Part shown: piece by piece, positions 1 through 6,724 of the stretch
Layout of the letters: each line of letters begins with the position of its first letter
Position numbering within the stretch: the first letter of the stretch is position 1
Origin: Clostridium sp. CAG:451
Lineage (GTDB): Bacteria > Bacillota_I > Bacilli_A > RF39 > UBA660
Direction: 5' to 3'
DNA: 20,716 nucleotides
NCBI GenBank assembly: GCA_000438295.1
Contig: FR901075.1
Coordinates: 1 to 20,716, forward strand
Position numbers and translations under genes: made by a program
Notes under the pieces: generated by a model
Told to the model about the DNA's origin: nothing
Database searches by the model: none
Seen by the model: only the letters and a program-made list of their open reading frames with translations

Positions 1-9
1 AATAACTTC

Positions 10-114
10 TTAATATTTTAACTTTTCCCGTACTAAAAAAGTCATATTTTTTATATCTACACCAATCTTTTTATCACTTTTATCATAATAAATATTGTAT
101 AACTTGCTAGGCAT
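10..114 (-). other. Possible 34-aa ORF downstream of the first gene
   Basis: A short minus-strand frame from ATG at 114 to TAA at 10 would encode 34 residues of ordinary composition. It lies just beyond the terminator hairpin of the neighbouring gene and I see no ribosome binding site in front of it. It could be a genuine small protein, a remnant of a longer gene, or chance. Nothing else is evident in 1-122. Confidence 0.15.
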
Positions 115-122
115 TATGACAC

Positions 123-157
123 AAAAAAAAGTGGAAAGAAAGCTATGCCTCTTTCAC
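123..157 (-). terminator. Rho-independent terminator, minus strand
   Basis: On the minus strand, GTGAAAGA pairs with TCTTTcCAC (one bulged C) around a loop of about 10 nt, followed directly by eight T (plus-strand A at 123-130). It lies about 60 nt beyond the stop of the gene at 219-1010 and should end that transcript. Confidence 0.75.
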
Positions 158-218
158 ACTAAATTCGAAGAACCGAAAAATCAGTTATTCCTTTTAGCCT
201 TTACTAATACAATAAATT

Positions 219-1010
219 CTATAATTTTATTCTTGATACAAATGAATATGTATCACCTGATAATTTGAAAGTATATTCATAATTTTCTGTAGAAGTTATT
301 TTTCCAGCACCATCATCATTTTCTGAAAAATCTGCCTTCTCAGTTATTACAATAGTATCGCCTGTTCTAACTGCTTTAGTAACTTCTCCATGATAGAAAC
401 TACCAGTAGCTCCTCCACCAACTGTTAAGTAATCTACATAACCATTAACACTTTCATCATAGACATAGTATTCTGTTACATAAGGTCCTACACGCATAGG
501 CTCACTCTTATTTAGAGTATCACTACTACCAAACAATTCTTTATAAGTTTGTTCTACTCTTTCATATGGAATAAATCCAGTAGAACTATTCTCTTGTAAT
601 GTGTAATTACTATTATCTAAAGTAATATTCTTTTTAACATTTGTTGCATCTTGAATAATAGAAAAATCAGACTTCTTTAAATTATGATAAACTAAAGCTA
701 ATTTACTAGATTCACTAGCATTACTTACTTGATAATTATTAGAATTATTATAAAACCAGTATTTATAAAAAGTATCTCCCGTTAGTACTACTTTATTATA
801 TAATCCTTGTACTAAACTACTATTAATATCTAATGTTTCATCTTTAGTTGTTGTAGTATCCTTACTACCAGTATCAACTTTTTTCTTATCACTAGTTACT
901 GTTTCATTCTTATTAGTAACCTTAAAAAAGCTTATATAGCCTATATAACTTAGCAATAAAACGATTACTACTATAAGAGCGATAACAATTCCATTTTTTT
1001 TCTTTTCCAT
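219..1010 (-). CDS. Membrane-anchored extracellular protein, unknown function
   Basis: The 263-residue product begins with a Lys-rich tip (MEKKKNG), then one hydrophobic helix at about residues 7-29, then a Thr/Lys/Asp-rich linker and a polar Tyr- and Ser-rich domain. It is probably tethered to the outer face of the membrane by its N-terminus. I recognise no family. The start at 1010 is preferred to an ATG at 1019, because AGGAG at 1020-1024 abuts the upstream ATG but sits 9 nt before this one. It has its own promoter-like sequence and a strong terminator, so it looks monocistronic. The soluble part holds a region reading KSEPMRVGPYVTEYYVYD, perhaps a beta-rich fold, but no catalytic motif is visible. 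Confidence 0.8.
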   Translation of the reverse strand: MEKKKNGIVIALIVVIVLLLSYIGYISFFKVTNKNETVTSDKKKVDTGSKDTTTTKDETLDINSSLVQGLYNKVVLTGDTFYKYWFYNNSNNYQVSNASESSKLALVYHNLKKSDFSIIQDATNVKKNITLDNSNYTLQENSSTGFIPYERVEQTYKELFGSSDTLNKSEPMRVGPYVTEYYVYDESVNGYVDYLTVGGGATGSFYHGEVTKAVRTGDTIVITEKADFSENDDGAGKITSTENYEYTFKLSGDTYSFVSRIKL

Positions 1011-1030
1011 TCTTCTCATCTCCTAGTTTA

Positions 1031-1059
1031 ATAATAAATTATAATTAAGAAAAAGGCAA
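1031..1059 (-). promoter_or_regulatory. Sigma-A-type promoter for the 219-1010 gene
   Basis: On the minus strand, TTGCCT (1054-1059) and TATTAT (1031-1036) are separated by 17 nt, just upstream of the AGGAG at 1020-1024. The match is good, but in AT-rich DNA such matches arise easily. Confidence 0.45.
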
Positions 1060-1093
1060 TATAATTTATATAATATTTGTCCCTTAGTGTAAA

Positions 1094-2674
1094 CTATTGA
1101 TTAAAATATTCATCAAAAGTTAATCTTCTATCAATTATAGTACCATCATCTTTAATTTCAATTATTCTATTACATACAGTTTGATTAAGTTCATGGTCAC
1201 GTGAAGTTAATATTAATTCTCCATCAAAGTTTTCTAAACCTTTATTTAGTGAAGTAATACTCTCTAGATCTAAATGGTTAGTTGGTTCATCTAATATTAA
1301 GAAATTTGGTTCTTCTAACATCATTTTACTAAGCATACATCTTGCTTTTTCTCCACCTGATAAAACGTTTACTTTTTTAAATACATCTTCTTTAGAGAAT
1401 AACATTCTACCTAAAAAACCTCTTAGTTCAGTATCATCATCTACTTTTTTATATTGTTTAATCCAGTCAAGAATACTTTCATCTTTAACAAAATAAGAAC
1501 TATTATCCTGTGGAAGATAAGCTGGAGAGATAGTCTTTCCAAATAGTACTTGTCCTTTATCAAACTTTTCAATTCCCGCTAGGATATTAAATAGTGTTGT
1601 TTTTGCTAAATCATTATTAGATACAATTGCTATCTTATCACCTTTTAAAACAGTAAATGATATTTTATTTAGAATTTTTACCCCATCTACTTCTTTAATT
1701 AAGTTTTCTACTTTTAATATTTCTTTGCCCACTTGTTTAGTGATTTTGAATTCAATAAAAGGATATTTTCTAGAAGATGGTACAATCTCATCTAATTCAA
1801 TTTTCTCAAGCATCTTTTTTCTTGATGTTGCTTGTTTACTCTTAGATGCATTAGCAGAAAATCTAGCAATAAAGTCTTGTAGTTCTTTTATTTTTTCTTC
1901 TTTTTTCTTATTAGATTCTTTCATTTGCTTAAGAGCCAACTCACTAGATTGATACCAAAAATCATAATTACCAATATACATTTTCATCTTACCAAAATCT
2001 ATATCTACTATATGGGTACATACTTTATTTAAGAAATATCTATCATGACTAACTACTATTACAGTATTAGGAAAGTTTATCAAGAATTCTTCTAACCAGT
2101 TAATAGCATCTAAATCCAAACTGTTAGTAGGCTCATCTAATAATAAGATATCAGGATTACCAAAAAGAGCGGAAGCAAGTAGTACTTTTACTCTTAGTTT
2201 AACTGGTATTTCACTCATTTTTTTATCATAATATTCATCTTTTATACCCAAATTATTTAGTAAAATAGCTGCATCATTTTCAGCATTCCAACCATCCATA
2301 TCTAAAAACTCTGCTTCCAAGTCTGCTAAACGATAGCCATCTGCTTCGGTAAACTCAGTATGAGAATATAATTCTTCTTTTTCTTTCATTACTTTATATA
2401 GTTTATCATTTCCCATAATAACTACATCTAAAACACGCATATCATCAAACTGATAGTGATCTTGTTTTAAAACAGATATTCTTTCATTTTTTCCAGTAAC
2501 AATATCACCAGTAGTAGTTTCTAATTCTCCTGTTAATAATTTTAGAAAAGTACTTTTTCCTGCACCATTAGCCCCAATTAACCCATAACAAGCTCCATCT
2601 ACAAATTTTAAATTAACATTTTCAAATAAAGTTCTCTTTCCAAATCTTAAACTAACATTATTTACTTGTAACAT
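1094..2674 (-). CDS. ABC-F family ATPase (YbiT/YkpA-like) with degenerate motifs
   Basis: Soluble, 526 residues, with two ABC domains joined by a basic linker (about 240-305), the ABC-F layout. ABC-F proteins bind the ribosomal E site and assist translation or protect it from antibiotics. Domain 1 has Walker A GANGAGKS (34-41), Walker B ILLLDE (176-181) and VVSHD. Domain 2 has LSGGEKAR (438-445), Walker B ILDEPTNHLD and TSRDH. The linker/second-domain boundary contains IVPSSRKYPF (297-306), typical of the YbiT/YkpA group. Two oddities: the first signature motif reads MSEIPVKLRVK (153-163) where an LSGG(E/Q)-type sequence is expected, and the second Walker A is VSNNDLAKTT (351-360) without the glycines. 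The latter is, as I recall, common in related Firmicutes proteins; the former is not. The start ATG is preceded by GGGAGTGAT. Confidence 0.93.
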   Translation of the reverse strand: MLQVNNVSLRFGKRTLFENVNLKFVDGACYGLIGANGAGKSTFLKLLTGELETTTGDIVTGKNERISVLKQDHYQFDDMRVLDVVIMGNDKLYKVMKEKEELYSHTEFTEADGYRLADLEAEFLDMDGWNAENDAAILLNNLGIKDEYYDKKMSEIPVKLRVKVLLASALFGNPDILLLDEPTNSLDLDAINWLEEFLINFPNTVIVVSHDRYFLNKVCTHIVDIDFGKMKMYIGNYDFWYQSSELALKQMKESNKKKEEKIKELQDFIARFSANASKSKQATSRKKMLEKIELDEIVPSSRKYPFIEFKITKQVGKEILKVENLIKEVDGVKILNKISFTVLKGDKIAIVSNNDLAKTTLFNILAGIEKFDKGQVLFGKTISPAYLPQDNSSYFVKDESILDWIKQYKKVDDDTELRGFLGRMLFSKEDVFKKVNVLSGGEKARCMLSKMMLEEPNFLILDEPTNHLDLESITSLNKGLENFDGELILTSRDHELNQTVCNRIIEIKDDGTIIDRRLTFDEYFNQ

Positions 2675-2697
2675 ATAATCACTCCCAAACTTTCTTA

Positions 2698-2726
2698 ATT
2701 TTACTATACATTTAAAGAAAAAGCAA
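2698..2726 (-). promoter_or_regulatory. Possible promoter for the ABC-F gene
   Basis: On the minus strand, TTGCTT (2721-2726) and TAAAAT (2698-2703) are 17 nt apart in the gap between ylxM and the ABC-F gene. There is no clear terminator after ylxM, so read-through from the ftsY operon is also possible. Confidence 0.35.
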
Positions 2727-2730
2727 AGAA

Positions 2731-3030
2731 TTATAAATCAAATATGTCTTTTAGATCTTTTTTTAAATCATTATCATTTATCCTATCACATATTTCTTTT
2801 ACTTTTCTTTGCTTAATAGATAATTCTAATATTTTATCATAATGTTCTAGTTTTTCTCTAGCTTCTCTTAACTGATTATAAACAGCATTTCTAGTTATCT
2901 CATAATTTTCTGCTATTTCTGATAATGATAAATTATTAAAATAATAGTCTTTAAAATAATCTTGCTGTTTACTAGTTAATAATTCACCATATAAGTCAAA
3001 TAATGTTGTATAATATAGTATTTCTTCCAT
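2731..3030 (-). CDS. ylxM: YlxM, SRP-associated helix-turn-helix protein (UPF0122)
   Basis: This 99-residue protein matches the YlxM family (about 110 aa), whose gene normally neighbours ffh or ftsY. It is a sigma-70 region-4-like helix-turn-helix protein thought to modulate the signal recognition particle. Visible features are LTSKQQDYFKDYYF, the HTH segment LSLSEIAENYEITRNAVYNQL (about 34-54) and a charged helical tail. I chose ATG at 3030, with GGAG six nt upstream, over a TTG at 3042 that would overlap the preceding gene. It follows the small membrane gene by one base and is the last gene of the ftsY operon. Confidence 0.92.
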   Translation of the reverse strand: MEEILYYTTLFDLYGELLTSKQQDYFKDYYFNNLSLSEIAENYEITRNAVYNQLREAREKLEHYDKILELSIKQRKVKEICDRINDNDLKKDLKDIFDL

Positions 3031-3031
3031 A

Positions 3032-3316
3032 TCATGCTCCAAAGAAAGTCACTAGTAGAATAATAACACCTACTCCTAGATAAACATAGGTAGCATATAG
3101 TCTTTTATAAATTAGTTGATTATTAATACCCATATCTATAATTGTTATACCAAGAAGTAATTTAAAATAGAAAAATAAATCTTTATAAATAAGCGATAAT
3201 ATTCCAAATACTAATAATAATATGGTAAGAATAAACTGAATAGTAATAAATAATTTTGTGTTATTTTTGTTTTTTTCCTTTGCTTTAGGATTTATCTTTG
3301 TAATACTTTTTTTCAT
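3032..3316 (-). CDS. Small membrane protein between ftsY and ylxM
   Basis: The 94-residue product has a Lys/Asn-rich cytoplasmic tip (about 1-20) followed by hydrophobic segments near 22-43, 46-63 and 74-92, so two or three membrane spans. Its ATG overlaps the ftsY stop (ATGA, 3313-3316) and has GGAGG just upstream inside ftsY, which argues for translational coupling. I do not recognise the family. Its position suggests a lineage-specific partner of the SRP receptor or translocon, but that is inference from context only. Confidence 0.8.
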   Translation of the reverse strand: MKKSITKINPKAKEKNKNNTKLFITIQFILTILLLVFGILSLIYKDLFFYFKLLLGITIIDMGINNQLIYKRLYATYVYLGVGVIILLVTFFGA

Positions 3317-4317
3317 TTTTCCTCCATGAAATCTTTAAATAATCCATAAATATACTGTTCAATATCAAACTCTTGTAGATCTTCTGCTCGCTCACCAAAA
3401 CCAATAAACTTAACAGGAACTCCTACTTCTTCTTTAATAGCCAGTACTATTCCACCTTTAGCAGTTCCATCCATTTTAGTAAGAACAATACCTGTGATAT
3501 TAGTTATTTCTTTAAAAGATATTGCTTGTTTAATACCATTTTGACCAGTGGAAGCATCAAGAACTAGTAGTGTTTCTGTTGGAGAGTTTGGTATTAATTT
3601 ATTAATAACTCTATTCATTTTTTCTAATTCTTTCATTAAATTAGCTTTATTTTGTAAACGTCCTGCAGTATCAATAAAGACATAATCATAATTTTCCTTT
3701 AAAGCCAGTTCACAACCTTCATAGATAACACTAGATGGATCAGTTGCTCCTTCTCTACCATAGAAGTATGCTCCTGTTCTTTCACTCCACTCTTTTAATT
3801 GTTGATAAGCTCCTGCTCTAAAAGTATCTCCTGCTACTAATAATACTTTCTTACCATCTTTTACGAATCTATTAGCAAGTTTAGCAATAGTAGTAGTCTT
3901 TCCTACTCCATTAACCCCAACAAATAAATAAACAGTAGGACCTTCTTCTCTAGTTTCTAGTTTAGTAGTTAATACTTCTCCATCAACATAAATGATAAAT
4001 AATTCATCTACTATCATTTCTTTTAACTCTTCTGGATCAGTAATCTTATCATGATTAACTCTTTCTTTAAGTCTATCTACAAACTTCATAACGGTATTAA
4101 CACCAATATCAGCCATTATTAATATTTCTTCTAGTTCATTAAAATACTCTTCATTAATCTTTGTATATCTATGAGTTAAATCAGAAAGAAGTGATGTCAC
4201 TTGTTTTCTACTCTTACTTAATCCTTTATCATATACTTCTTTTTTCTCTTCTACTGCCTTTTCATTCTTTACTTCTTCTTTTTTAAATTTTTGTTTTATC
4301 TTGTCAAAAAATCCCAT
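3313..4317 (-). CDS. ftsY: FtsY, signal recognition particle receptor GTPase
   Basis: FtsY receives ribosome-SRP complexes at the membrane and, with Ffh, hydrolyses GTP to hand nascent chains to SecYEG. This 334-residue copy has a short, highly charged N-terminal region (about 1-30), the N domain, and the G domain with G1 GVNGVGKTT (134-142), DTFRAGA (164-170), DTAGR (216-220), [10 protein letters not shown] (280-289) and [15 protein letters not shown] near the end. Length is normal for Bacillota. The ATG is preceded by GGAG. The gene begins an operon with a small membrane protein and ylxM, both joined by overlap or one-base spacing. The family identification is secure. Confidence 0.97.
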   Translation of the reverse strand: MGFFDKIKQKFKKEEVKNEKAVEEKKEVYDKGLSKSRKQVTSLLSDLTHRYTKINEEYFNELEEILIMADIGVNTVMKFVDRLKERVNHDKITDPEELKEMIVDELFIIYVDGEVLTTKLETREEGPTVYLFVGVNGVGKTTTIAKLANRFVKDGKKVLLVAGDTFRAGAYQQLKEWSERTGAYFYGREGATDPSSVIYEGCELALKENYDYVFIDTAGRLQNKANLMKELEKMNRVINKLIPNSPTETLLVLDASTGQNGIKQAISFKEITNITGIVLTKMDGTAKGGIVLAIKEEVGVPVKFIGFGERAEDLQEFDIEQYIYGLFKDFMEEK

Positions 4318-4371
4318 GTTATCAACTCCATACCATATTCTATCATAAAAAAAAGAAGATTACACCTCATT

Positions 4372-4671
4372 TTAGTAATTTCCCATTAAAACAGTAGCAA
4401 AAACATTACTTCTTTCTAAATTATCTAAAGGTAGAAAGGTTTTTACTCTATTTTTTTCATCTATTAGTGTACAATAAGTAGTACCTTCAAGTAAGAATCT
4501 ATAGTCTATATCAAAATAGTTAGCCAAAGTTTTGATATTAGTTAGGTTATTACTTTTATTATGAGTTAAATCTAATAATGTTGTATAAGGAAAACAAGCA
4601 TCTTTAGCCAGTTGATAATAACTCTTAATTTTCCTTCTTTTCATTAAGTATTCTAATACCTCTATATTCAT
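4372..4671 (-). CDS. Small XRE-like helix-turn-helix protein
   Basis: The 99-residue product begins with a lambda-repressor-like fold: MNIEVLEYLMKRRKIKSYYQLAKDACFPYTTLLDLTHNK reads as helices 1-4, with the HTH at about 19-38. It then has a second conserved-looking stretch, LTNIKTLANYFDIDYRFLLEG. The C-terminal 35 residues are not a recognisable domain. It is probably a DNA-binding regulator, target unknown. A GAGGTGAT ribosome binding site and its own promoter lie upstream. It sits 66 nt downstream of the ADP-ribosyltransferase-like gene on the same strand, so it might regulate it or form a pair with it, but the separate promoter weakens that idea. Confidence 0.75.
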   Translation of the reverse strand: MNIEVLEYLMKRRKIKSYYQLAKDACFPYTTLLDLTHNKSNNLTNIKTLANYFDIDYRFLLEGTTYCTLIDEKNRVKTFLPLDNLERSNVFATVLMGNY

Positions 4672-4692
4672 GCATCTATCACCTCTAAGTGT

Positions 4693-4722
4693 ATTATATA
4701 AATATATATTTTAATAAAACAA
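4693..4722 (-). promoter_or_regulatory. Promoter for the small HTH gene
   Basis: On the minus strand, TTGTTT (4717-4722) and a perfect TATAAT (4693-4698) are 18 nt apart, just upstream of GAGGTGAT and the ATG at 4671. Confidence 0.55.
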
Positions 4723-4737
4723 TAACTTTTTAAAAAT

Positions 4738-5415
4738 TTAAACTTTCTTCGTATTAGTTTTTTCTAATATTTCTGAATCTAGTACTCTTATTACTAATTT
4801 TTCATTATTATCTAGTTCTTTAGTAGTAGTTTTTACTATATCAAAAGAGTAGTTTTCTTTATTTAAAAGTATTTCCTCTTGATCATGACTTTTTGATAAT
4901 ATCAATCTATCACTTTTACTATCTAGTAAAATAGCATAAGGACAAATAGCTACCTTTCCACCTTTCTTTAAGTTTATTTGATATAGATAGTGTCTTTTAT
5001 TACCTGCTACTAGAAAGTCATCACAAGTATCAATATCTAAACTAGTAGATATTAATTCACTTTTTGATAATAATTCTTCTTCACTATCATCACTTAGAGA
5101 AAAAGCTCGATAAACAGTAGTATCTTCATCTAAAGTTAAATTAATATTTAATACCTTATTTTTAATATTTATAAGACTTTCTTTAAAACTATCAAGAGAT
5201 GAAAATGACACATCTTTAAAAACAGTAAAGGACATAAACATATTAGCAGGATTACTTAATAATCTTTTATATTTATTATATACATCTACTACTTCTTTTT
5301 CTTCTATATCTAGTGAATTAATCGCTCTACCTAATCTTGATTTATATATTAATAAAGCATTTTTATCATCATCACTTAAGTCTTCAAATTTATTTTTTAA
5401 CTCTTCATATACCAT
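4738..5415 (-). CDS. ADP-ribosyltransferase-like protein (R-STS-QxE pattern), tentative
   Basis: The 225-residue protein has an acidic, helical N-terminal half and a C-terminal half that reads like an ADP-ribosyltransferase exoenzyme core. The order is TTVYRAF (Arg103), ISTSLD (Ser123-Thr124-Ser125), and later DQEEILL with Gln179 and Glu181. In R-S-E class enzymes these would be the NAD-binding Arg, the STS strand and the (Q/E)xE catalytic loop, followed by LL and a hydrophobic strand as here (YSFDIVK). Such enzymes transfer ADP-ribose from NAD to proteins or nucleic acids. No signal peptide or membrane segment is seen, so it would act inside the cell or need a non-Sec route. GGAG lies upstream of the ATG. 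The assignment rests on motif order alone. Confidence 0.55.
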   Translation of the reverse strand: MVYEELKNKFEDLSDDDKNALLIYKSRLGRAINSLDIEEKEVVDVYNKYKRLLSNPANMFMSFTVFKDVSFSSLDSFKESLINIKNKVLNINLTLDEDTTVYRAFSLSDDSEEELLSKSELISTSLDIDTCDDFLVAGNKRHYLYQINLKKGGKVAICPYAILLDSKSDRLILSKSHDQEEILLNKENYSFDIVKTTTKELDNNEKLVIRVLDSEILEKTNTKKV

Positions 5416-5435
5416 ACCTATCAGCTCCTAAATCT

Positions 5436-5464
5436 ATTATAACTAAATTCATTTAAAGGAACAA
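5436..5464 (-). promoter_or_regulatory. Promoter for the ADP-ribosyltransferase-like gene
   Basis: On the minus strand, TTGTTC (5459-5464) and perfect TATAAT (5436-5441) are 17 nt apart. The region is shared with the divergent plus-strand promoter of the substrate-binding protein gene. Confidence 0.55.
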
Positions 5465-5480
5465 CAAAAACAAATATACA

Positions 5481-5486
5481 TATAAT
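5481..5486 (+). promoter_or_regulatory. -10 element of the substrate-binding protein gene
   Basis: A perfect plus-strand TATAAT lies 12 nt before AAAGGAGG (5498-5505). The -35 region (5458-5463, GGAACA) is poor, which may mean an activator is needed. It overlaps the divergent promoter of the minus-strand gene. Confidence 0.4.
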
Positions 5487-5512
5487 ACTTTGAACTGAAA
5501 GGAGGATTTAGT

Positions 5513-5680
5513 TTGAAAAAAAATATTTTGTATATCGGTTCTATTCTAATTGTCTTTGTCCTAGCTTGTTCAGTATTATTTAATTTCAATAAGAAGAAAG
5601 ATGAAAAGAAGGAATATACCGATGTTACTTTAGCAGAAGCTACCATAACATCATGGTCATTTATAAAAGTGTTGTGCTAA
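5513..5680 (+). pseudogene. 5' fragment of an ABC substrate-binding lipoprotein, interrupted
   Basis: A strong AAAGGAGG (5498-5505) sits 7 nt before a TTG start. The reading frame begins with Lys residues, a hydrophobic stretch, and the lipobox VLAC (Cys19), followed by a Lys/Asp linker and DVTLAE. This is the signal peptide and mature start of a substrate-binding lipoprotein. At 5635-5639 the frame enters the inserted recombinase element and ends after 13 foreign residues at TAA 5678-5680. Joining 5639 to 8395 restores DVTLAEVTHSIFYAPMY in frame, so this is the severed head of the gene resumed at 8386. Confidence 0.85.
5631..5656 (+). other. attL junction of the element
   Basis: The shared TAGCAGAAG (5631-5639) joins the lipoprotein coding sequence on the left to the element arm GCTACCATAACATCATGG (5639-5656) on the right. 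The central bases AGAA at 5635-5638 are the likely crossover core. Confidence 0.75.
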
Positions 5681-5683
5681 TTA

Positions 5684-6355
5684 CTAATCAAATTTCTTTA
5701 CATTTCCATATACTTTAGTTTCTTTTGTTTTTCTATTATAAATAATTGCCCCATCTTCATAAATTGCATAAACAGTCTTTTTAGTTTGCTGGGCAACTTT
5801 TTCTAATTTGTTTAAATATATTTTATTATTACTTGAATGTACATCAAAATAGAATGGATCATCTAATATGCCAAACCCATCATAAAATGCAAAATACTTG
5901 TAATAATTATTTTTGGCAGTTATGAAATATCTTTTTAATTGTAACTCAGCTCCAGCACTTTCCCCTATTATAATTCCATTATAATATTTAATATCATATA
6001 GTAAATCTGTATCATGTACGACCTTCTGAAAAAACATTTCTGGATTACCACCAGGTAGTAGTAGTAAATCGCTTTCCTTTATTACTTTTTTCAATTTTTC
6101 TTTTGAATCACTATAACAATTACAAATGATTATAGAATCTTCATCTATTCCTAATTTTTTCAATTCATTAATATACCTATTATATCTTCTTTTTCCTTTT
6201 TTAAAAAACTCCGTTTCTAATTTTTCAGCATTTAATTCAACAGGAAAAGCCCATGGAAAAATTGCCACTCTAGCATTTTCAGGTAGCATCTTTTTTATTT
6301 CCTCTTTTACTAAATCCATGCCCATTTCTATTCTACTAAATAATATACTATACAT
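5684..6355 (-). CDS. Peptidase S51-like / class I glutamine-amidotransferase-fold protein, element cargo
   Basis: The 223-residue soluble protein has the layout of the S51 (dipeptidase E/cyanophycinase) group: a Rossmann-like start, LLLLPGGNPEMF (about 97-108), the nucleophile elbow GESAGAE with Ser133 (131-137), and DPFYFDVHS with His173. Family enzymes are serine hydrolases cleaving Asp-containing or isoaspartyl peptides; the substrate here is unknown. The ATG has AGGAG 7 nt upstream. The gene sits inside the recombinase element, oriented opposite to the recombinase, ending about 45 nt from the left junction. It is therefore cargo. No antitoxin, immunity or regulatory role can be deduced from sequence alone. 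Confidence 0.82.
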   Translation of the reverse strand: MYSILFSRIEMGMDLVKEEIKKMLPENARVAIFPWAFPVELNAEKLETEFFKKGKRRYNRYINELKKLGIDEDSIIICNCYSDSKEKLKKVIKESDLLLLPGGNPEMFFQKVVHDTDLLYDIKYYNGIIIGESAGAELQLKRYFITAKNNYYKYFAFYDGFGILDDPFYFDVHSSNNKIYLNKLEKVAQQTKKTVYAIYEDGAIIYNRKTKETKVYGNVKKFD

Positions 6356-6374
6356 AACAATACTCCTATCGTTT

Positions 6375-6566
6375 TTAAACTTTAATTTTATTATTAGACA
6401 TATTATCTAAAATTTCAAGTACTTTTTCTAAAACTATTTCTTTTGTCTTATCATCAACATTTAAATCTTCAATACTTTTTAATATAAGCTTAGCCTTAAA
6501 GATTGCTAAATTATTAAGTAATAGTTCTTCATCTTCGGTTTTAGGATAATTAATATATACTTGCAA
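6375..6566 (-). CDS. Small hypothetical protein in the element
   Basis: A minus-strand frame encodes about 63 residues with a charged helical C-terminal half (KTKEIVLEKVLEILDNM). The only usual start is a TTG at 6566 with no clear ribosome binding site. The frame stays open for 16 more codons upstream, and these residues (IELTIKVGDIGLQVYIN) look coding, so translation may begin at a non-standard ATT/ATA codon, or the 5' end may have been lost. The gene precedes the S51-like gene by 19 nt and probably shares its transcript. I recognise no family. Confidence 0.45.
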   Translation of the reverse strand: MQVYINYPKTEDEELLLNNLAIFKAKLILKSIEDLNVDDKTKEIVLEKVLEILDNMSNNKIKV

Positions 6567-6724
6567 ACCAATATCACCAACTTTTATAGTTAATTCTATG
6601 CAAAGTCTAATATTTTATTTATTCTTGATTTAAAAGCAAATAATTTAATTACCTATAGTTAATATTTCTTTCATAATAATAATATAAAAATAAATTAATA
6701 CACTATATAAGAAAGGATAATGTT

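Noticed and set aside
1725..1952. Plus-strand 75-aa frame
   Set aside because: It is antisense to the ABC-F linker, and its Ser/Leu/Phe-rich composition is typical of shadows of Lys/Glu-rich helices.
3032..3315. TGA read as tryptophan (mycoplasma code)
   Set aside because: TGA ends ftsY and the small membrane gene exactly where overlaps with the next genes and normal protein lengths predict, and TGG is the Trp codon throughout.
5449..5646. Minus-strand 65-aa open frame
   Set aside because: It is the antisense shadow of the lipoprotein 5' fragment, which has a strong AAAGGAGG, signal peptide and lipobox on the plus strand.
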